DNA of 45,958 nucleotides from Gammaproteobacteria bacterium (GTDB taxonomy: Bacteria > Pseudomonadota > Gammaproteobacteria > Steroidobacterales > Steroidobacteraceae): NCBI GenBank assembly GCA_025357915.1, contig JANYLH010000028.1:1-45958 (forward strand), read 5' to 3'. Shown here piece by piece: positions 25,988-34,568 of the stretch. How positions within the stretch are numbered: the stretch's first letter is position 1; the number at the start of each line of letters is the position of its first letter. Position numbers and translations under genes: made by a program. The notes beneath the pieces are model-generated. The model was given only the letters and a program-made list of their open reading frames with translations. It was not told the origin of the DNA and ran no database searches.

Positions 25988-27043
25988 CTAGGGAGGAAAT
26001 TCCGTGTCCTTGAGTTCGCTGATCTTGCCACCGTCGTGCGCGAAGATCGCGGCCCCCTCGATGGTCAGGTACGAGCGCGTGCCGTGGTACGACGCCGAAA
26101 TGCCGGTGTCGATCATGATGACACGGCCCTGGTGCAGGACCTTGATGCCGGCAAGGTTCGGCGTATGTCCAATGATGATCCGTTTCACATCATAGGCCTT
26201 GAGGACAGCGTCGACGTCCCTGGCCGAATCCTCGGTTTCCGCGGCGAGGCCGCGATACCACAGGGGCCCGGCGTCGTCCTGCAGCACCGCATCGTCATCG
26301 GTCGAAACCGTGCTCAGCGCGCCGTGCACCAGGCCGTCGAGCTGCCCGAGCGAATCGGGCGCGTACTTCAGGCTGAGGCCCCCGTGGACGAACAGGCTGT
26401 CGCCAACTATGACGGCTGAGGGATTGGACAGCACCCAGCGTCCGAACTCGCCATTGGGCGCCCACGCCCGCCGATGTTCGATATAGCCGGGCGGAACCAA
26501 CTCCTGAAACCTGGCCTTGACCTCAGCGTCCGAGAGCTGCGGATCCGTCTGCCGGTATTCGGCCGCGATCTTGTCCTTGTTGGTCTGATAGACGTGTTCG
26601 CGGAGGGCCTGCGAGTCGCGCGTAACGTAGTTCTGGTACTCGGCCGGCGGAACGTAGCGCAGATCGCCGGTCATGTTCATCGCCTCGTGGTTGCCGATGA
26701 GCGCGATCACCTTGCCCCCGGCGCGGCTTGCTTCCTTCTGCAGCCTCTGCAAGTGGAGGATGATGTCGCGCGACCTCGGCCCGCGATCCACGGCATCGCC
26801 CGTCTGCACGAAAATGGCCTTCTTGCCGGCCCAGCGCCCTTTCGCATCGATGAGTCCCGCCTGCGACAGCAGAGCGACGTATGCGTCGTAGTCGCCGTGG
26901 AGATCGCCGATGGCGATGATCCGCTCGGGCGCCGCAGCGCGCGGGTTGTCCGCCAGGGCGGCACCAGCAAGCAATACGCTCACGAGCACAAGCGCTGTGC
27001 GGCGCGGCCATTCCCGCAGCAAACGTAGCGCTTTCAGGAACAT
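25988..27043 (-). CDS. Exported PPP-family (Shelph-like) metallophosphatase
   Basis: A 351-residue protein starting at ATG 27043; the reading frame upstream is a chance extension over the VOC gene. A signal peptide (about 1-32) leads to the three PPP signatures: IAIGDLHGDYD (Asp47, His49), QTGDAVDRGP (Asp83, Asp86, Arg87) and LIGNHEAMN (Asn118, His119), followed by VHGGLS and IIGHTPN for the remaining metal ligands. The set and the segment DLRYVPPAEYQ match the Shewanella-like (Shelph) group, which remove phosphate from phosphotyrosine or phosphoserine. Exported and followed by a CotH-like kinase gene, it probably acts on phosphoproteins in the envelope (inference). Confidence 0.85.
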   Translation of the reverse strand: MFLKALRLLREWPRRTALVLVSVLLAGAALADNPRAAAPERIIAIGDLHGDYDAYVALLSQAGLIDAKGRWAGKKAIFVQTGDAVDRGPRSRDIILHLQRLQKEASRAGGKVIALIGNHEAMNMTGDLRYVPPAEYQNYVTRDSQALREHVYQTNKDKIAAEYRQTDPQLSDAEVKARFQELVPPGYIEHRRAWAPNGEFGRWVLSNPSAVIVGDSLFVHGGLSLKYAPDSLGQLDGLVHGALSTVSTDDDAVLQDDAGPLWYRGLAAETEDSARDVDAVLKAYDVKRIIIGHTPNLAGIKVLHQGRVIMIDTGISASYHGTRSYLTIEGAAIFAHDGGKISELKDTEFPP

Positions 27044-27113
27044 CGGGGCAAGGTTAGTGCAACGCCCGTCATGGCGCCAGCGGGCAGCCGGTGCGTGCGA
27101 TCGCGATGCGCGC

Positions 27114-27527
27114 CTAACACGCAAACAGCCGCGCAGGATCGCGGAAGGCCTTGAACTCGAGCGCGTTGTCGGAAGGGTCGTGCAAGAACATCGTCGCCTG
27201 TTCGCCAACCTGACCGGCGAAACGAATGCCGGGCTCGATGACAAACGAGACGCCGCTGGCGCGCAGGCGTTCGGCGAGCTGCTGCCAGGCGCTCCATTCC
27301 AGCACCACGCCGAAATGCGGCACGGGCACATCGTGGCCATCGACGACGTTGTGATGCACGCGCGCACGCTTGTCCGGATCGAGATGCGCCACGAGCTGGT
27401 GGCCGAAGAAATCGAAGTCGACCCACTCCGGCGCACTGCGCCCTTCGGCGCAGCCGAGCAGCTGGCCGTAGAAAGCGCGCGCGGCGGCCAGGTCGTGCAC
27501 GGGAATGGCGAGGTGGAAGGGCTGCAT
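27114..27527 (-). CDS. VOC-family (glyoxalase/bleomycin-resistance-like) protein
   Basis: A 137-residue protein with the paired beta-alpha-beta-beta-beta units of the VOC fold: [20 protein letters not shown], a second module from [10 protein letters not shown], and a closing DNALEFKAF. Probable metal ligands are His5, a Gln/His in FGHQLVAHL, His in PHFGVVL and Glu in ALEFKAF, so it may be a metal-dependent dioxygenase or lyase. No signal peptide. It lies 70 bp upstream of the phosphatase gene on the same strand. The remaining gap to the TetR gene holds an AT-rich promoter on the plus strand. Confidence 0.82.
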   Translation of the reverse strand: MQPFHLAIPVHDLAAARAFYGQLLGCAEGRSAPEWVDFDFFGHQLVAHLDPDKRARVHHNVVDGHDVPVPHFGVVLEWSAWQQLAERLRASGVSFVIEPGIRFAGQVGEQATMFLHDPSDNALEFKAFRDPARLFAC

Positions 27528-27621
27528 CGGCTTGAGGAACGATACCGGATCCGGATTGAGGGTGATCGTGGATGCAATTTCTGCAGCGCAGCATGTGCAG
27601 AAATAGGCATGTGTTTATTAA

Positions 27622-27650
27622 TTGATTTAATGTCAATATCTGACTATCAT
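27622..27650 (+). promoter_or_regulatory. Sigma-70-type promoter for the TetR gene, giving a near-leaderless start
   Basis: TTGATT (-35, 27622-27627), a 17-bp spacer and TATCAT (-10, 27645-27650) form a good sigma-70 promoter inside an AT-rich island in otherwise GC-rich DNA. The TetR ATG is at 27658, only 7 bp beyond the -10 box, so transcription would begin at or within 1-2 bases of the start codon. ATTGA-N7-TCAAT (27621-27637) covers the -35 box and GTCA-N5-TGAC (27632-27644) fills the spacer; either could be an operator. Confidence 0.55.
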
Positions 27651-27657
27651 CTAACGC

Positions 27658-28308
27658 ATGTCATACATCACTGAACGACGGATCGAGGAAAAGGAACGGC
27701 GCCGCAACGAGATTCTCGACGCTGCCGAGGCCTTGTACGCGCAGGACGGCTGGGACGCCGTGACCATGGACCAGGTCGCCCGCGGCGCACGCCTGTCGCG
27801 CGCCCTGGTTTACGTCTACTTCCGCGACAAGGAAGAGCTGCTGTTCGGCATCGGCGAGCGCGCGATGAAGGAACTGCGCAGCCGTTTCGTCGCGGCGGCG
27901 GTCGGGCCGGCGCGTGGCATCGACAAGGTCCAGGCGATCGGTCGCGCCTACATGACCTACGCCAATGATCTGCCCCACTACTTCGACGCCTGCTCGCGCT
28001 TCAACCAGCACAGCGACGCGGCGGATGAAGGCACCACGGCCGGCGACTGCGGCGTAGCCGGGGACCTCGTGATCACCGAGGTGGTGAAGGCCATCGAAGT
28101 GGGCAAGCACGACGGCAGCGTCCGCGCCGATGTTGGCGATTCGATGTTGCTGGCGCTTTCGCTTTGGGCCTTTACCCATGGCGTCATCCAGATTGCCATG
28201 AGCAAGGGCGAAGATATTGCACGGCTCGGCGTCGACAGCCCGCAGCTGGTCGACTATGCCTTCGGGCTGATCCGGCGCATGTGCGCTACCGATGCTGGTG
28301 CAGGCTGA
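27658..28308 (+). CDS. TetR-family regulator of the RND efflux operon
   Basis: A 216-residue TetR protein: RRNEILDAAEALYAQDGWDAVTMDQVARGARLSRALVYVYFRDKEELLF is the DNA-binding helix-turn-helix (about 14-62), with the usual YFxDKEELL end. The ligand half includes FDACSRFNQHSD and a late helical part like TetR_C_11. It precedes the efflux genes by 28 bp on the same strand, so it is likely the first gene of that operon and represses its own promoter. The start codon is almost at the predicted transcription start. The inducer is unknown. Confidence 0.87.
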   Translation: MSYITERRIEEKERRRNEILDAAEALYAQDGWDAVTMDQVARGARLSRALVYVYFRDKEELLFGIGERAMKELRSRFVAAAVGPARGIDKVQAIGRAYMTYANDLPHYFDACSRFNQHSDAADEGTTAGDCGVAGDLVITEVVKAIEVGKHDGSVRADVGDSMLLALSLWAFTHGVIQIAMSKGEDIARLGVDSPQLVDYAFGLIRRMCATDAGAG

Positions 28309-28336
28309 GCCCCCTTTTTTTACCGAGTTTTGACAC

Positions 28337-29830
28337 ATGTATAAGATCTCGACAGCTGCGCCGATCATCAGACACACCGTGTGGGCGGCGCTCGGCCTCG
28401 CCTTCGTGACGGGATCAGCAGCCCCGGCCGTGCGTGCCGCCGAAGTGGCGGCCGCTGATGTGGCGGCCGGTGGCTCGATCGCGGACGCGAGCGATAAGCT
28501 CGTATCCGACGCGCTCGCCGCCAACCTCGAACTGGAGGCATCGCAGGCGGGCGTGCAGCAGCGCCTCGCAGCCCTCGACCAGGCCCGCGCAAAGTATCTG
28601 CCAGCCCTCGACCTCTCTTCGCGCTCTACGCGCGCCAGCGGCGGACGCTCGATCAATTTTCCGGTTGGCGATCTGCTGAACCCCGTCTATGCCACGCTGA
28701 ACCAGCTCACCGGCACCAACCAGTTCCCCGCGATCGCGAATCAGCAGATCGATTTTCAGCGGCGGCGCGAACAGCAGAGCGAACTGGCGCTGACCCAGCC
28801 CCTGTTCGACGCGCGCATCGGCGCCGGGCGCGCGGCGGCGGCAGCCAGCTTCGACGCGGCCGAAGCTGGCCACAAAGCCCTGGCCGGGCGCATCGAGCGC
28901 GACATGCGCCAGGCCTACTACCGCTGGCTCGGCGCCCGCGCGCAAGTGGAGATCTATACCGAAACGCTGGCGCTTGCGACCGAGAACGCGCGCGTCAACA
29001 CCAGCTTGTTCAACAACGGCAAGATCACGCGAGACCTGGTGTACCGCGCCGAGGCAGATCAGCTCGAAGTGCAACAGTCGCTCCTCGAAGCGCGCAACGG
29101 CGAGCGCCTGGCGCGCAGCTACGTCAACCTGCTGCGCAACGCGCCGTTCGACCAGGAACTGCCGGTGGCATCAGCCGCGGATGCGGACCTGGAGCGGGTG
29201 CGCGCGGCACTCGCGCCGCGCGCAGCCCGGCCTGAGCTGGCGCTCGGCGCACTGCAGGACAGCGCTGTCACCAGCCGCGCCGAACTCCGCGCCGCACAGG
29301 CCAACGCCGAAGCTGCTGCGGCAGGCGAGCGGCTGGCGCGCGCTGCATTCGCGCCGCAGCTCGCTCTCGCGCTGAGCTACGGCATCCAGGGCGAACAGTT
29401 TCGCTTCAATTCGGACGAGCGCTATGTGCTGGCCTCGGTGGTGCTGAGATTCAACCTGTTTTCCGGCGGCGCCGATCGCGCCGGCATCGCCGGCGCCCGT
29501 GCCACGCTCCACGCCGCCCGCACCGCGCGCGAGATCCAGGAACAACAGGTGCGCTTCCAGGTGCAGCAATCGCTCCAGGATCTTGAAGTGGCGCAGGCCT
29601 CGCTCGAGACGGCCGCCAGGCGTGCCGACGCCGCCGCCGCCGCCTTCAGGATCGCCGGGCGCAAGCGCGACCTCGGCCAGATCAACCAGGCGGAGTACAT
29701 CGACGCGCGCCGGACACTCACCGACGCGCAACTCAACCTCAATATCACGCGCTTCAGCGCTCTTAGCGACCTGGCAGAGCTCCAGTACGCGCTGGGCGCT
29801 GATTCGCATCGCATTGCCAAGGAGTCCTGA
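28337..29830 (+). CDS. Outer-membrane efflux protein (TolC/OprM-like)
   Basis: A 497-residue outer-membrane factor. After a signal peptide (about 1-35, VRAAEVAA) come long helical repeats with the usual pairs of periplasmic coiled coils: VQQRLAALDQARAKYLPAL and ELRAAQANAEAAAAGERLARAAFAPQLAL are the two equivalent ends, and LRFNLFSGG is the barrel strand typical of the family. It forms the outer-membrane channel for the adaptor and permease encoded next. A seven-T run lies just before the gene, too far from any stem to be a terminator. Its stop is 2 bp before the adaptor start. Confidence 0.9.
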   Translation: MYKISTAAPIIRHTVWAALGLAFVTGSAAPAVRAAEVAAADVAAGGSIADASDKLVSDALAANLELEASQAGVQQRLAALDQARAKYLPALDLSSRSTRASGGRSINFPVGDLLNPVYATLNQLTGTNQFPAIANQQIDFQRRREQQSELALTQPLFDARIGAGRAAAAASFDAAEAGHKALAGRIERDMRQAYYRWLGARAQVEIYTETLALATENARVNTSLFNNGKITRDLVYRAEADQLEVQQSLLEARNGERLARSYVNLLRNAPFDQELPVASAADADLERVRAALAPRAARPELALGALQDSAVTSRAELRAAQANAEAAAAGERLARAAFAPQLALALSYGIQGEQFRFNSDERYVLASVVLRFNLFSGGADRAGIAGARATLHAARTAREIQEQQVRFQVQQSLQDLEVAQASLETAARRADAAAAAFRIAGRKRDLGQINQAEYIDARRTLTDAQLNLNITRFSALSDLAELQYALGADSHRIAKES

Positions 29831-29832
29831 TC

Positions 29833-30921
29833 ATGAATACCCTGCGTGTACTCTCCGCCGGCCTGCTTGCCGCCACCCTGGCTGCCAGCCTGGCTGCAGG
29901 TCTGGGCGGCTGCTCGGGCTCGAGCGCGGCACCTGCCACTGAGAGCGCCCGCCATACGGTGCGGGTCGCTGTGGTGCAGGTTGCCAGCGCCGGCGAGCAG
30001 CTGCGTACAGTCGGGTTGCTGGGGCCGAAGGACCAGGCGCGCCTCTCATTCAAGATCGGCGGCTACGTTGCCGTCATTCCGGTCGAGGAAGGCCAGCACG
30101 TGCGTTCCGGCCAGCTGCTCGCGGAATTGAAGAGCACCGAGATCGATGCAGGTCTCGAGCAGGCGCGACAGGGCGCAACCAAGGCGCAGCGCGACATGGC
30201 GCGCGTCAAATCACTGTACGACGACAACGTCGCCACGCTCGAACAGGTGCAAGATGCCACCACCGCCTACGAGGTGGCTCACGCCGCAGAGCGCAGCGCA
30301 CAATTCAACGCACAGCACGCGCGCATCCTCGCGCCCGGCGACGGCGTCGTGCTGCAGAAGCTGGCCGAAGCCAACGAACTGGTGCAGGCGGGACAACCGG
30401 TCGTCACTGTCGGTGCCGCCGGACGCGGCTGGGTGGTGCGCGTCGGTCTGGCCGACCGCGACGTCGTCCGCTTCCGGCCTGGTGATGCCGCGCGCGTGCA
30501 GTTCGATGCCTGGCAGGGTGAGAGCTTCGTCGGCACGATCGGCAATATTTCCTCTGCCGCTGATCCGCAGACGGGCACGTTCACGATCGAGATCCCCGTG
30601 CAGGAAGGCCAGTTCGCGTTCGTACAGGGCCTGGTCGCGAAAGTCACGCTCATGCCGCACGAGGCGCAGCGCGGCCTGGTCGTGCCAGTCCAGGCGCTGA
30701 TCGAGGCCAACGGTGAAGAGGCGGGCGTATTCGTGCTCGATGCCGATCGCCAGCGCGTGCACCGCGTGACCATCCGCATCGGCCACGCGAGCGACGGCGC
30801 CGTAGCGGTACTCGACGGGCTGGCGCCGGGTGCCGAAGTGGTGGTCGACGGGGCGGCGTTCCTGCAGAACGACGAGCTGGTGCGCGTCGAGCCCTCAACC
30901 GCCGCGCCGCACGCCGGTTGA
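29833..30921 (+). CDS. RND efflux adaptor (membrane fusion lipoprotein)
   Basis: A 362-residue periplasmic adaptor. The lipobox LGGC near residue 27 predicts lipid anchoring to the inner membrane. The family order is visible: lipoyl half-motifs (FKIGGYVAVIPVEEGQHVRSGQLLAEL and ILAPGDGVVLQKLAEANELVQAG), an alpha-hairpin between them (about 95-155), then the beta-barrel and membrane-proximal domains with AADPQTGTFTIEI and GLAPGAEVVVDGA. The ribosome-binding site AAGGAG precedes the ATG. It bridges the permease and the TolC-like channel. Confidence 0.92.
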   Translation: MNTLRVLSAGLLAATLAASLAAGLGGCSGSSAAPATESARHTVRVAVVQVASAGEQLRTVGLLGPKDQARLSFKIGGYVAVIPVEEGQHVRSGQLLAELKSTEIDAGLEQARQGATKAQRDMARVKSLYDDNVATLEQVQDATTAYEVAHAAERSAQFNAQHARILAPGDGVVLQKLAEANELVQAGQPVVTVGAAGRGWVVRVGLADRDVVRFRPGDAARVQFDAWQGESFVGTIGNISSAADPQTGTFTIEIPVQEGQFAFVQGLVAKVTLMPHEAQRGLVVPVQALIEANGEEAGVFVLDADRQRVHRVTIRIGHASDGAVAVLDGLAPGAEVVVDGAAFLQNDELVRVEPSTAAPHAG

Positions 30922-30933
30922 GGAGCTGCGCCG

Positions 30934-33900
30934 ATGAGCATCTGGGCATTTGCGGTTCGCCGCTGGCAGTTCACGCTGGTGATGTTCGCGCTGCTGGTGG
31001 CGCTGGGCCTGGCGAGTTTCAGGAACATCGCCCGCTCCGAGGATCCGACTTTTCCGTTCCCGGCCACCACGATCACGATTGTGTGGCCCGGCGCCGATCC
31101 AGCCGACATGGAACGCCAGATCGTCAAGCCGATCGAGGACGCGGTCAACTCGCTCGAGAAGGTCAAGAAGATCCAGAGCTCGGCCTTCGACGGCCTGGCG
31201 GTCGTGCACGTCGAGTTCTATTACGGGTCCGACCCGGAAAAGAAACAGGACGAGGTGATCCGCGAGTTCAACCGAGTGCGGCCCGCGCTGCCGGCCGACC
31301 TCGCGCAGATCAGGATTGAGAAGAACAACCCGGGGCTGGTAAACATCATACAGATGGCGCTGGTGAGCGACACCGCGAGCTGGCGCGAGCTGAAAGAGCG
31401 CTCCGAGAACCTCAAGGACCTGATCGAGTCGGTGCGCGGGGTGCGTACCTCGGAGACCTGGGCGTTCCCGATGCCCGAGGTGCGCGTCGCGGTCGACCTG
31501 CAGCGTCTCGCACGGTCCGGTGTGACCCTCAATCAGGTGTCGGGGGCGATCCAGGGCCAGAGCATCAACGTGCCGGGCGGCGCCGTGGACGACGGCCTGC
31601 GGCGCTTCAACCTGCGCACGTCGGGCAGCTATACCTCGCTCGACCAGGTGGCCGAAACCGTGGTGGGCGCGGCCGCGGGGCGCATCGTCCAGGTGCGCGA
31701 CGTCGCGCAGGTGTCCTGGGACACTGAGGAGCAGGCCTACACCGGCCGCTTCAACGGCAAGCGCGCCGTGTTCATCACGGCCAACCAGCAGGACAACGTC
31801 AACATCTTTCAGGTGCGCGACGGCATCTACGCCTTGCTCCCGGAATTCGAGCGAACGCTCCCTCCCGGCATCAAGCTCGAGCGGGGTTTCGACCAGTCGC
31901 GCAACGTCGCCAACCGGCTCGACCGGCTGGGCATGGATTTCGCGCTGGCCATCGGCCTGGTGCTGTTGACGCTCCTGCCGCTGGGCCTGCGGGCCGCGGG
32001 CGTGGTGATGATCTCGATCCCGCTGTCGCTGGCGATTGGCCTGTCGCTCCTGTATTTTTCCGGTTTCAGTCTCAACCAGCTGTCGATCGCCGGGTTCGTG
32101 GTGGCGCTGGGCCTGCTGGTCGACGACTCGATCGTCGTGGTCGAGAACATCGCCCGCCACATACGCGGCGGCATGAGCCGCACGGAAGCGGCCATCAAGG
32201 CGACCGACCAGATTGCCATGGCCGTGCTCGGTTGCACCGCGACGCTGGCGCTCGCGTTCCTGCCGCTGCTGTTTCTGCCGGAGGGAGCCGGCGAGTTCAT
32301 CCGCTCGCTCCCGGCGGCGATCCTGTTCACCATCGCTGCCTCGCTGTTCGTGGCCTTCACGGTGATCCCGTTCCTCGCCAGCCGCATGCTGCGCAATCCG
32401 GCCGCGCACAGCGCACAGCCCGGGTGGCTCGAACGATTCGATCACTTCGCCGAGCGGCTCCTGCAGCGGGTGATGGGCGCGATCCACGGCGTGTACGGCC
32501 CTGCCCTGCGCTGGGCGCTCGCGCGCCCGAAGCAGACGCTGCTCGGCGCGCTGGGCGTGTTCCTGCTGGTCTGCGCCACCGTACCGCTGATTGGCTTCAG
32601 CCTGTTTCCAAGCGCCGATGTCCCGCAGTTCCTGATCCGCGTCGACGCGCCGGACGGCGCCAGCATCGCCGAGACCGATCGCGCACTGCATGTGATCGAG
32701 ACCGAACTTGCCACGCAGCGCGAGGTCAAGCGTTGGTACACACACCTCGGCCACGGCTCGCCCTTCGTGTACTACAACGTATTCGAACAGGGGCGCGCCG
32801 CCAACGTTGGTGAGGTGTTCGTGGAGCTGCGAAAGTACGATCCAAGACGTACGCCGCAGCTTTTCGAGGCATTGCGGGCGAAGTTTGCGCAGTATGCGGC
32901 GGCGCGCATCACGGTGAAGCAGTTCGAGCAGGGCCCGCCGATCGACGCACCGGTCGCGATCCGCATCGTGGGCCCCGGACTCGAGGAACTGCGCACGCTC
33001 GCCGGGCAGGTCGAGACGCTCCTCAAGCGTACGGCCGGCACACGCGATGTCGATAATCCGGTAAGGCTCCTGCGTACCGACCTTAATCTCGGCATCGACA
33101 CCCAGAAGGCCGGTTTGCTCGGCGTCTCGGCGCTCGAGGCCAACCGCACCGTGCGCCTGGCCGTCAGCGGCCAGTCGGTCGGACAGTTTCGCACGCCCAA
33201 TGGCGATGACTACGACATCACGGTGCGCCTGCCGATGCGCGAGCGCCCGACCATCGAGGCGCTCGATGACATTCAGGTGAGCGCGGCAAATGGCCGGCAG
33301 ATCCCACTCCGCCAGATCTCGAGCCCGCGCTTCGAGTCCGTGACGAATTCGATTACACGCTATAACCGCGAACGGCAGGTCACGGTCTCGGCCTATACGC
33401 GGACGGGTTTCAACACGGCGAAGGTGACCGCCGGAGTCGTCAAGGGCCTCAAGTCGATCCAGCTGCCGCCCGGGTATCGTTTCGTCATCGCCGGCGAGGT
33501 TGAAGCCCAGCAGGAGAGCTTTGGCGGCCTCCTGCCCGCGGTGCTGGTCGCCGTGTTCGGCATCCTTGCCGTGCTGGTGCTGGAGTTCGGGAGCTTTCGC
33601 TCCACGCTGATCGTCGCCGGCGTCATACCGCTCGGCATCACCGGCGCGCTGCTCGCCCTGCTGCTCACCGGCTACACGCTGTCGTTCACCTCGATCATCG
33701 GCATGATCGCGCTGATTGGCATCGAGATAAAAAACTCGATCCTGCTGGTGGATTTCACCAACCAGTTGCGCGCCGCCGGCCGGACGCTCGATGAGGCGAT
33801 CCAGGAAGCGGGCGAAGTGCGGTTCCTGCCGATTCTGCTCACGTCCATGACCGCCATCGGCGGGCTCCTGCCGCTTGCGTTGCAGGGCTCTGGGCTCTAC

Positions 33901-34041
33901 TCGCCGCTGGCCATCGTGATCATCGGCGGGCTGATATCCTCCACGCTGCTGGCGCGGCTCGTCACGCCGGTCATGTACAAGCTGCTGCCGCCGGATGTGA
34001 CTCTGGTGTCGGGAGCGGAACCCGCCGCCGTGCCGGCCTGA
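30934..34041 (+). CDS. RND efflux permease (AcrB-like)
   Basis: A 1035-residue inner-membrane pump of normal size: 12 predicted membrane helices and two large periplasmic loops. The proton-relay aspartates are in VALGLLVDDSIVVVENI (Asp397, Asp398, matching AcrB Asp407/408), and the C-terminal half has IGMIALIGIEIKNSILLVDF. The start follows GAGGAG, 12 bp after the adaptor stop. Overall it is closer to the RND group exporting organic compounds than to heavy-metal pumps, since no metal-binding methionine cluster is seen. It works with the adaptor and TolC-like channel upstream. Exported compound unknown. Confidence 0.93.
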   Translation: MSIWAFAVRRWQFTLVMFALLVALGLASFRNIARSEDPTFPFPATTITIVWPGADPADMERQIVKPIEDAVNSLEKVKKIQSSAFDGLAVVHVEFYYGSDPEKKQDEVIREFNRVRPALPADLAQIRIEKNNPGLVNIIQMALVSDTASWRELKERSENLKDLIESVRGVRTSETWAFPMPEVRVAVDLQRLARSGVTLNQVSGAIQGQSINVPGGAVDDGLRRFNLRTSGSYTSLDQVAETVVGAAAGRIVQVRDVAQVSWDTEEQAYTGRFNGKRAVFITANQQDNVNIFQVRDGIYALLPEFERTLPPGIKLERGFDQSRNVANRLDRLGMDFALAIGLVLLTLLPLGLRAAGVVMISIPLSLAIGLSLLYFSGFSLNQLSIAGFVVALGLLVDDSIVVVENIARHIRGGMSRTEAAIKATDQIAMAVLGCTATLALAFLPLLFLPEGAGEFIRSLPAAILFTIAASLFVAFTVIPFLASRMLRNPAAHSAQPGWLERFDHFAERLLQRVMGAIHGVYGPALRWALARPKQTLLGALGVFLLVCATVPLIGFSLFPSADVPQFLIRVDAPDGASIAETDRALHVIETELATQREVKRWYTHLGHGSPFVYYNVFEQGRAANVGEVFVELRKYDPRRTPQLFEALRAKFAQYAAARITVKQFEQGPPIDAPVAIRIVGPGLEELRTLAGQVETLLKRTAGTRDVDNPVRLLRTDLNLGIDTQKAGLLGVSALEANRTVRLAVSGQSVGQFRTPNGDDYDITVRLPMRERPTIEALDDIQVSAANGRQIPLRQISSPRFESVTNSITRYNRERQVTVSAYTRTGFNTAKVTAGVVKGLKSIQLPPGYRFVIAGEVEAQQESFGGLLPAVLVAVFGILAVLVLEFGSFRSTLIVAGVIPLGITGALLALLLTGYTLSFTSIIGMIALIGIEIKNSILLVDFTNQLRAAGRTLDEAIQEAGEVRFLPILLTSMTAIGGLLPLALQGSGLYSPLAIVIIGGLISSTLLARLVTPVMYKLLPPDVTLVSGAEPAAVPA

Positions 34042-34052
34042 AGGAGTGAGCC

Positions 34053-34307
34053 ATGGTGTTTGCGATAGAGGCCCTGGGCTGGGTAGGCGCGGGATTGATC
34101 CTGGCCGCATATATCCTGCTGTCGCTTGGCCGGTTCGGCGCACGCTCCCGGACGTACCAGCTCATTAACGTCCTGGGCTCCGCGGGCGTGCTCATCAACA
34201 GCGCCTACAACGGGGCGCTGCCCTCCGCGGTGCTCAATGTCATCTGGCTGGGCATGGGTGCCTACGTGCTGATCCGGCGGCGGCCGGCGCCAGAGCAGGT
34301 GCCCTAG
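34053..34307 (+). CDS. CBU_0592-type small membrane protein
   Basis: An 84-residue protein with three hydrophobic helices: EALGWVGAGLILAAYILLSL, the middle QLINVLGSAGVLINSAYNG, and SAVLNVIWLGMGAYVLI, ending in RRRPAPEQVP. It matches the small CBU_0592 family of gammaproteobacteria, of unknown function. AAGGAG precedes the ATG, and the gene starts 11 bp after the permease stop, so it is probably the last gene of the efflux operon. Whether it belongs to the pump is not known. Confidence 0.8.
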   Translation: MVFAIEALGWVGAGLILAAYILLSLGRFGARSRTYQLINVLGSAGVLINSAYNGALPSAVLNVIWLGMGAYVLIRRRPAPEQVP

Positions 34308-34341
34308 ATCACTCGTGCGGCGCCTGGCGCGCTGCTCCAAC

Positions 34342-34530
34342 TCACCTGGGTTGCGCAAACAACTGAACCCAGTAGGGGCCGCGTTGCCCTCCCCCGTCTT
34401 CGGCGTAGGCGACGCCCATCTGCCTGAAGCGCGCCTCCATCACGTTCTCACATGGAGCGCCAACAGTTCCACAACCGGCAGCAACGACGCTATCCAGCGC
34501 CTCTTGGCAGGCGCGAGCCGGGAACCGGGT
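34342..34530 (-). pseudogene. C-terminal remnant of a CAP (SCP/PR1)-domain protein
   Basis: Read on the minus strand from about 34530 to the stop at 34342, the gap between the small membrane protein and the DUF2779 gene gives CENVMEARFRQMGVAYA, then GPYWVQLFAQPR and a stop. These are the two closing signatures of CAP-superfamily proteins (HCxxxMxxxFxxMGVGYA and YWTQxFxxPR). Upstream of this the frame loses similarity and meets TGA with no start codon, so only about the last 45 residues of the domain survive. The rest was lost, perhaps replaced by the DUF2779 gene's 3' end. Confidence 0.62.
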
Positions 34531-34568
34531 GAGCGCAACGGCGCGTCTTCATCAGGGACCGATCATCT

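Noticed and set aside
27044-27610. Upstream extension of the phosphatase frame
   Set aside because: It overlaps the VOC gene in another frame, while the signal peptide of the phosphatase begins exactly at ATG 27043.
28311-28322. Seven-T run before the outer-membrane efflux gene, considered as a terminator
   Set aside because: No stable stem precedes it, and a terminator would separate the TetR gene from the efflux genes 28 bp away.
30895-34143. A 1082-codon open frame on the minus strand
   Set aside because: It is fully antisense to the RND permease, whose motifs and length are textbook. The translation is Arg/Gln/Asp-rich and has no recognisable fold.
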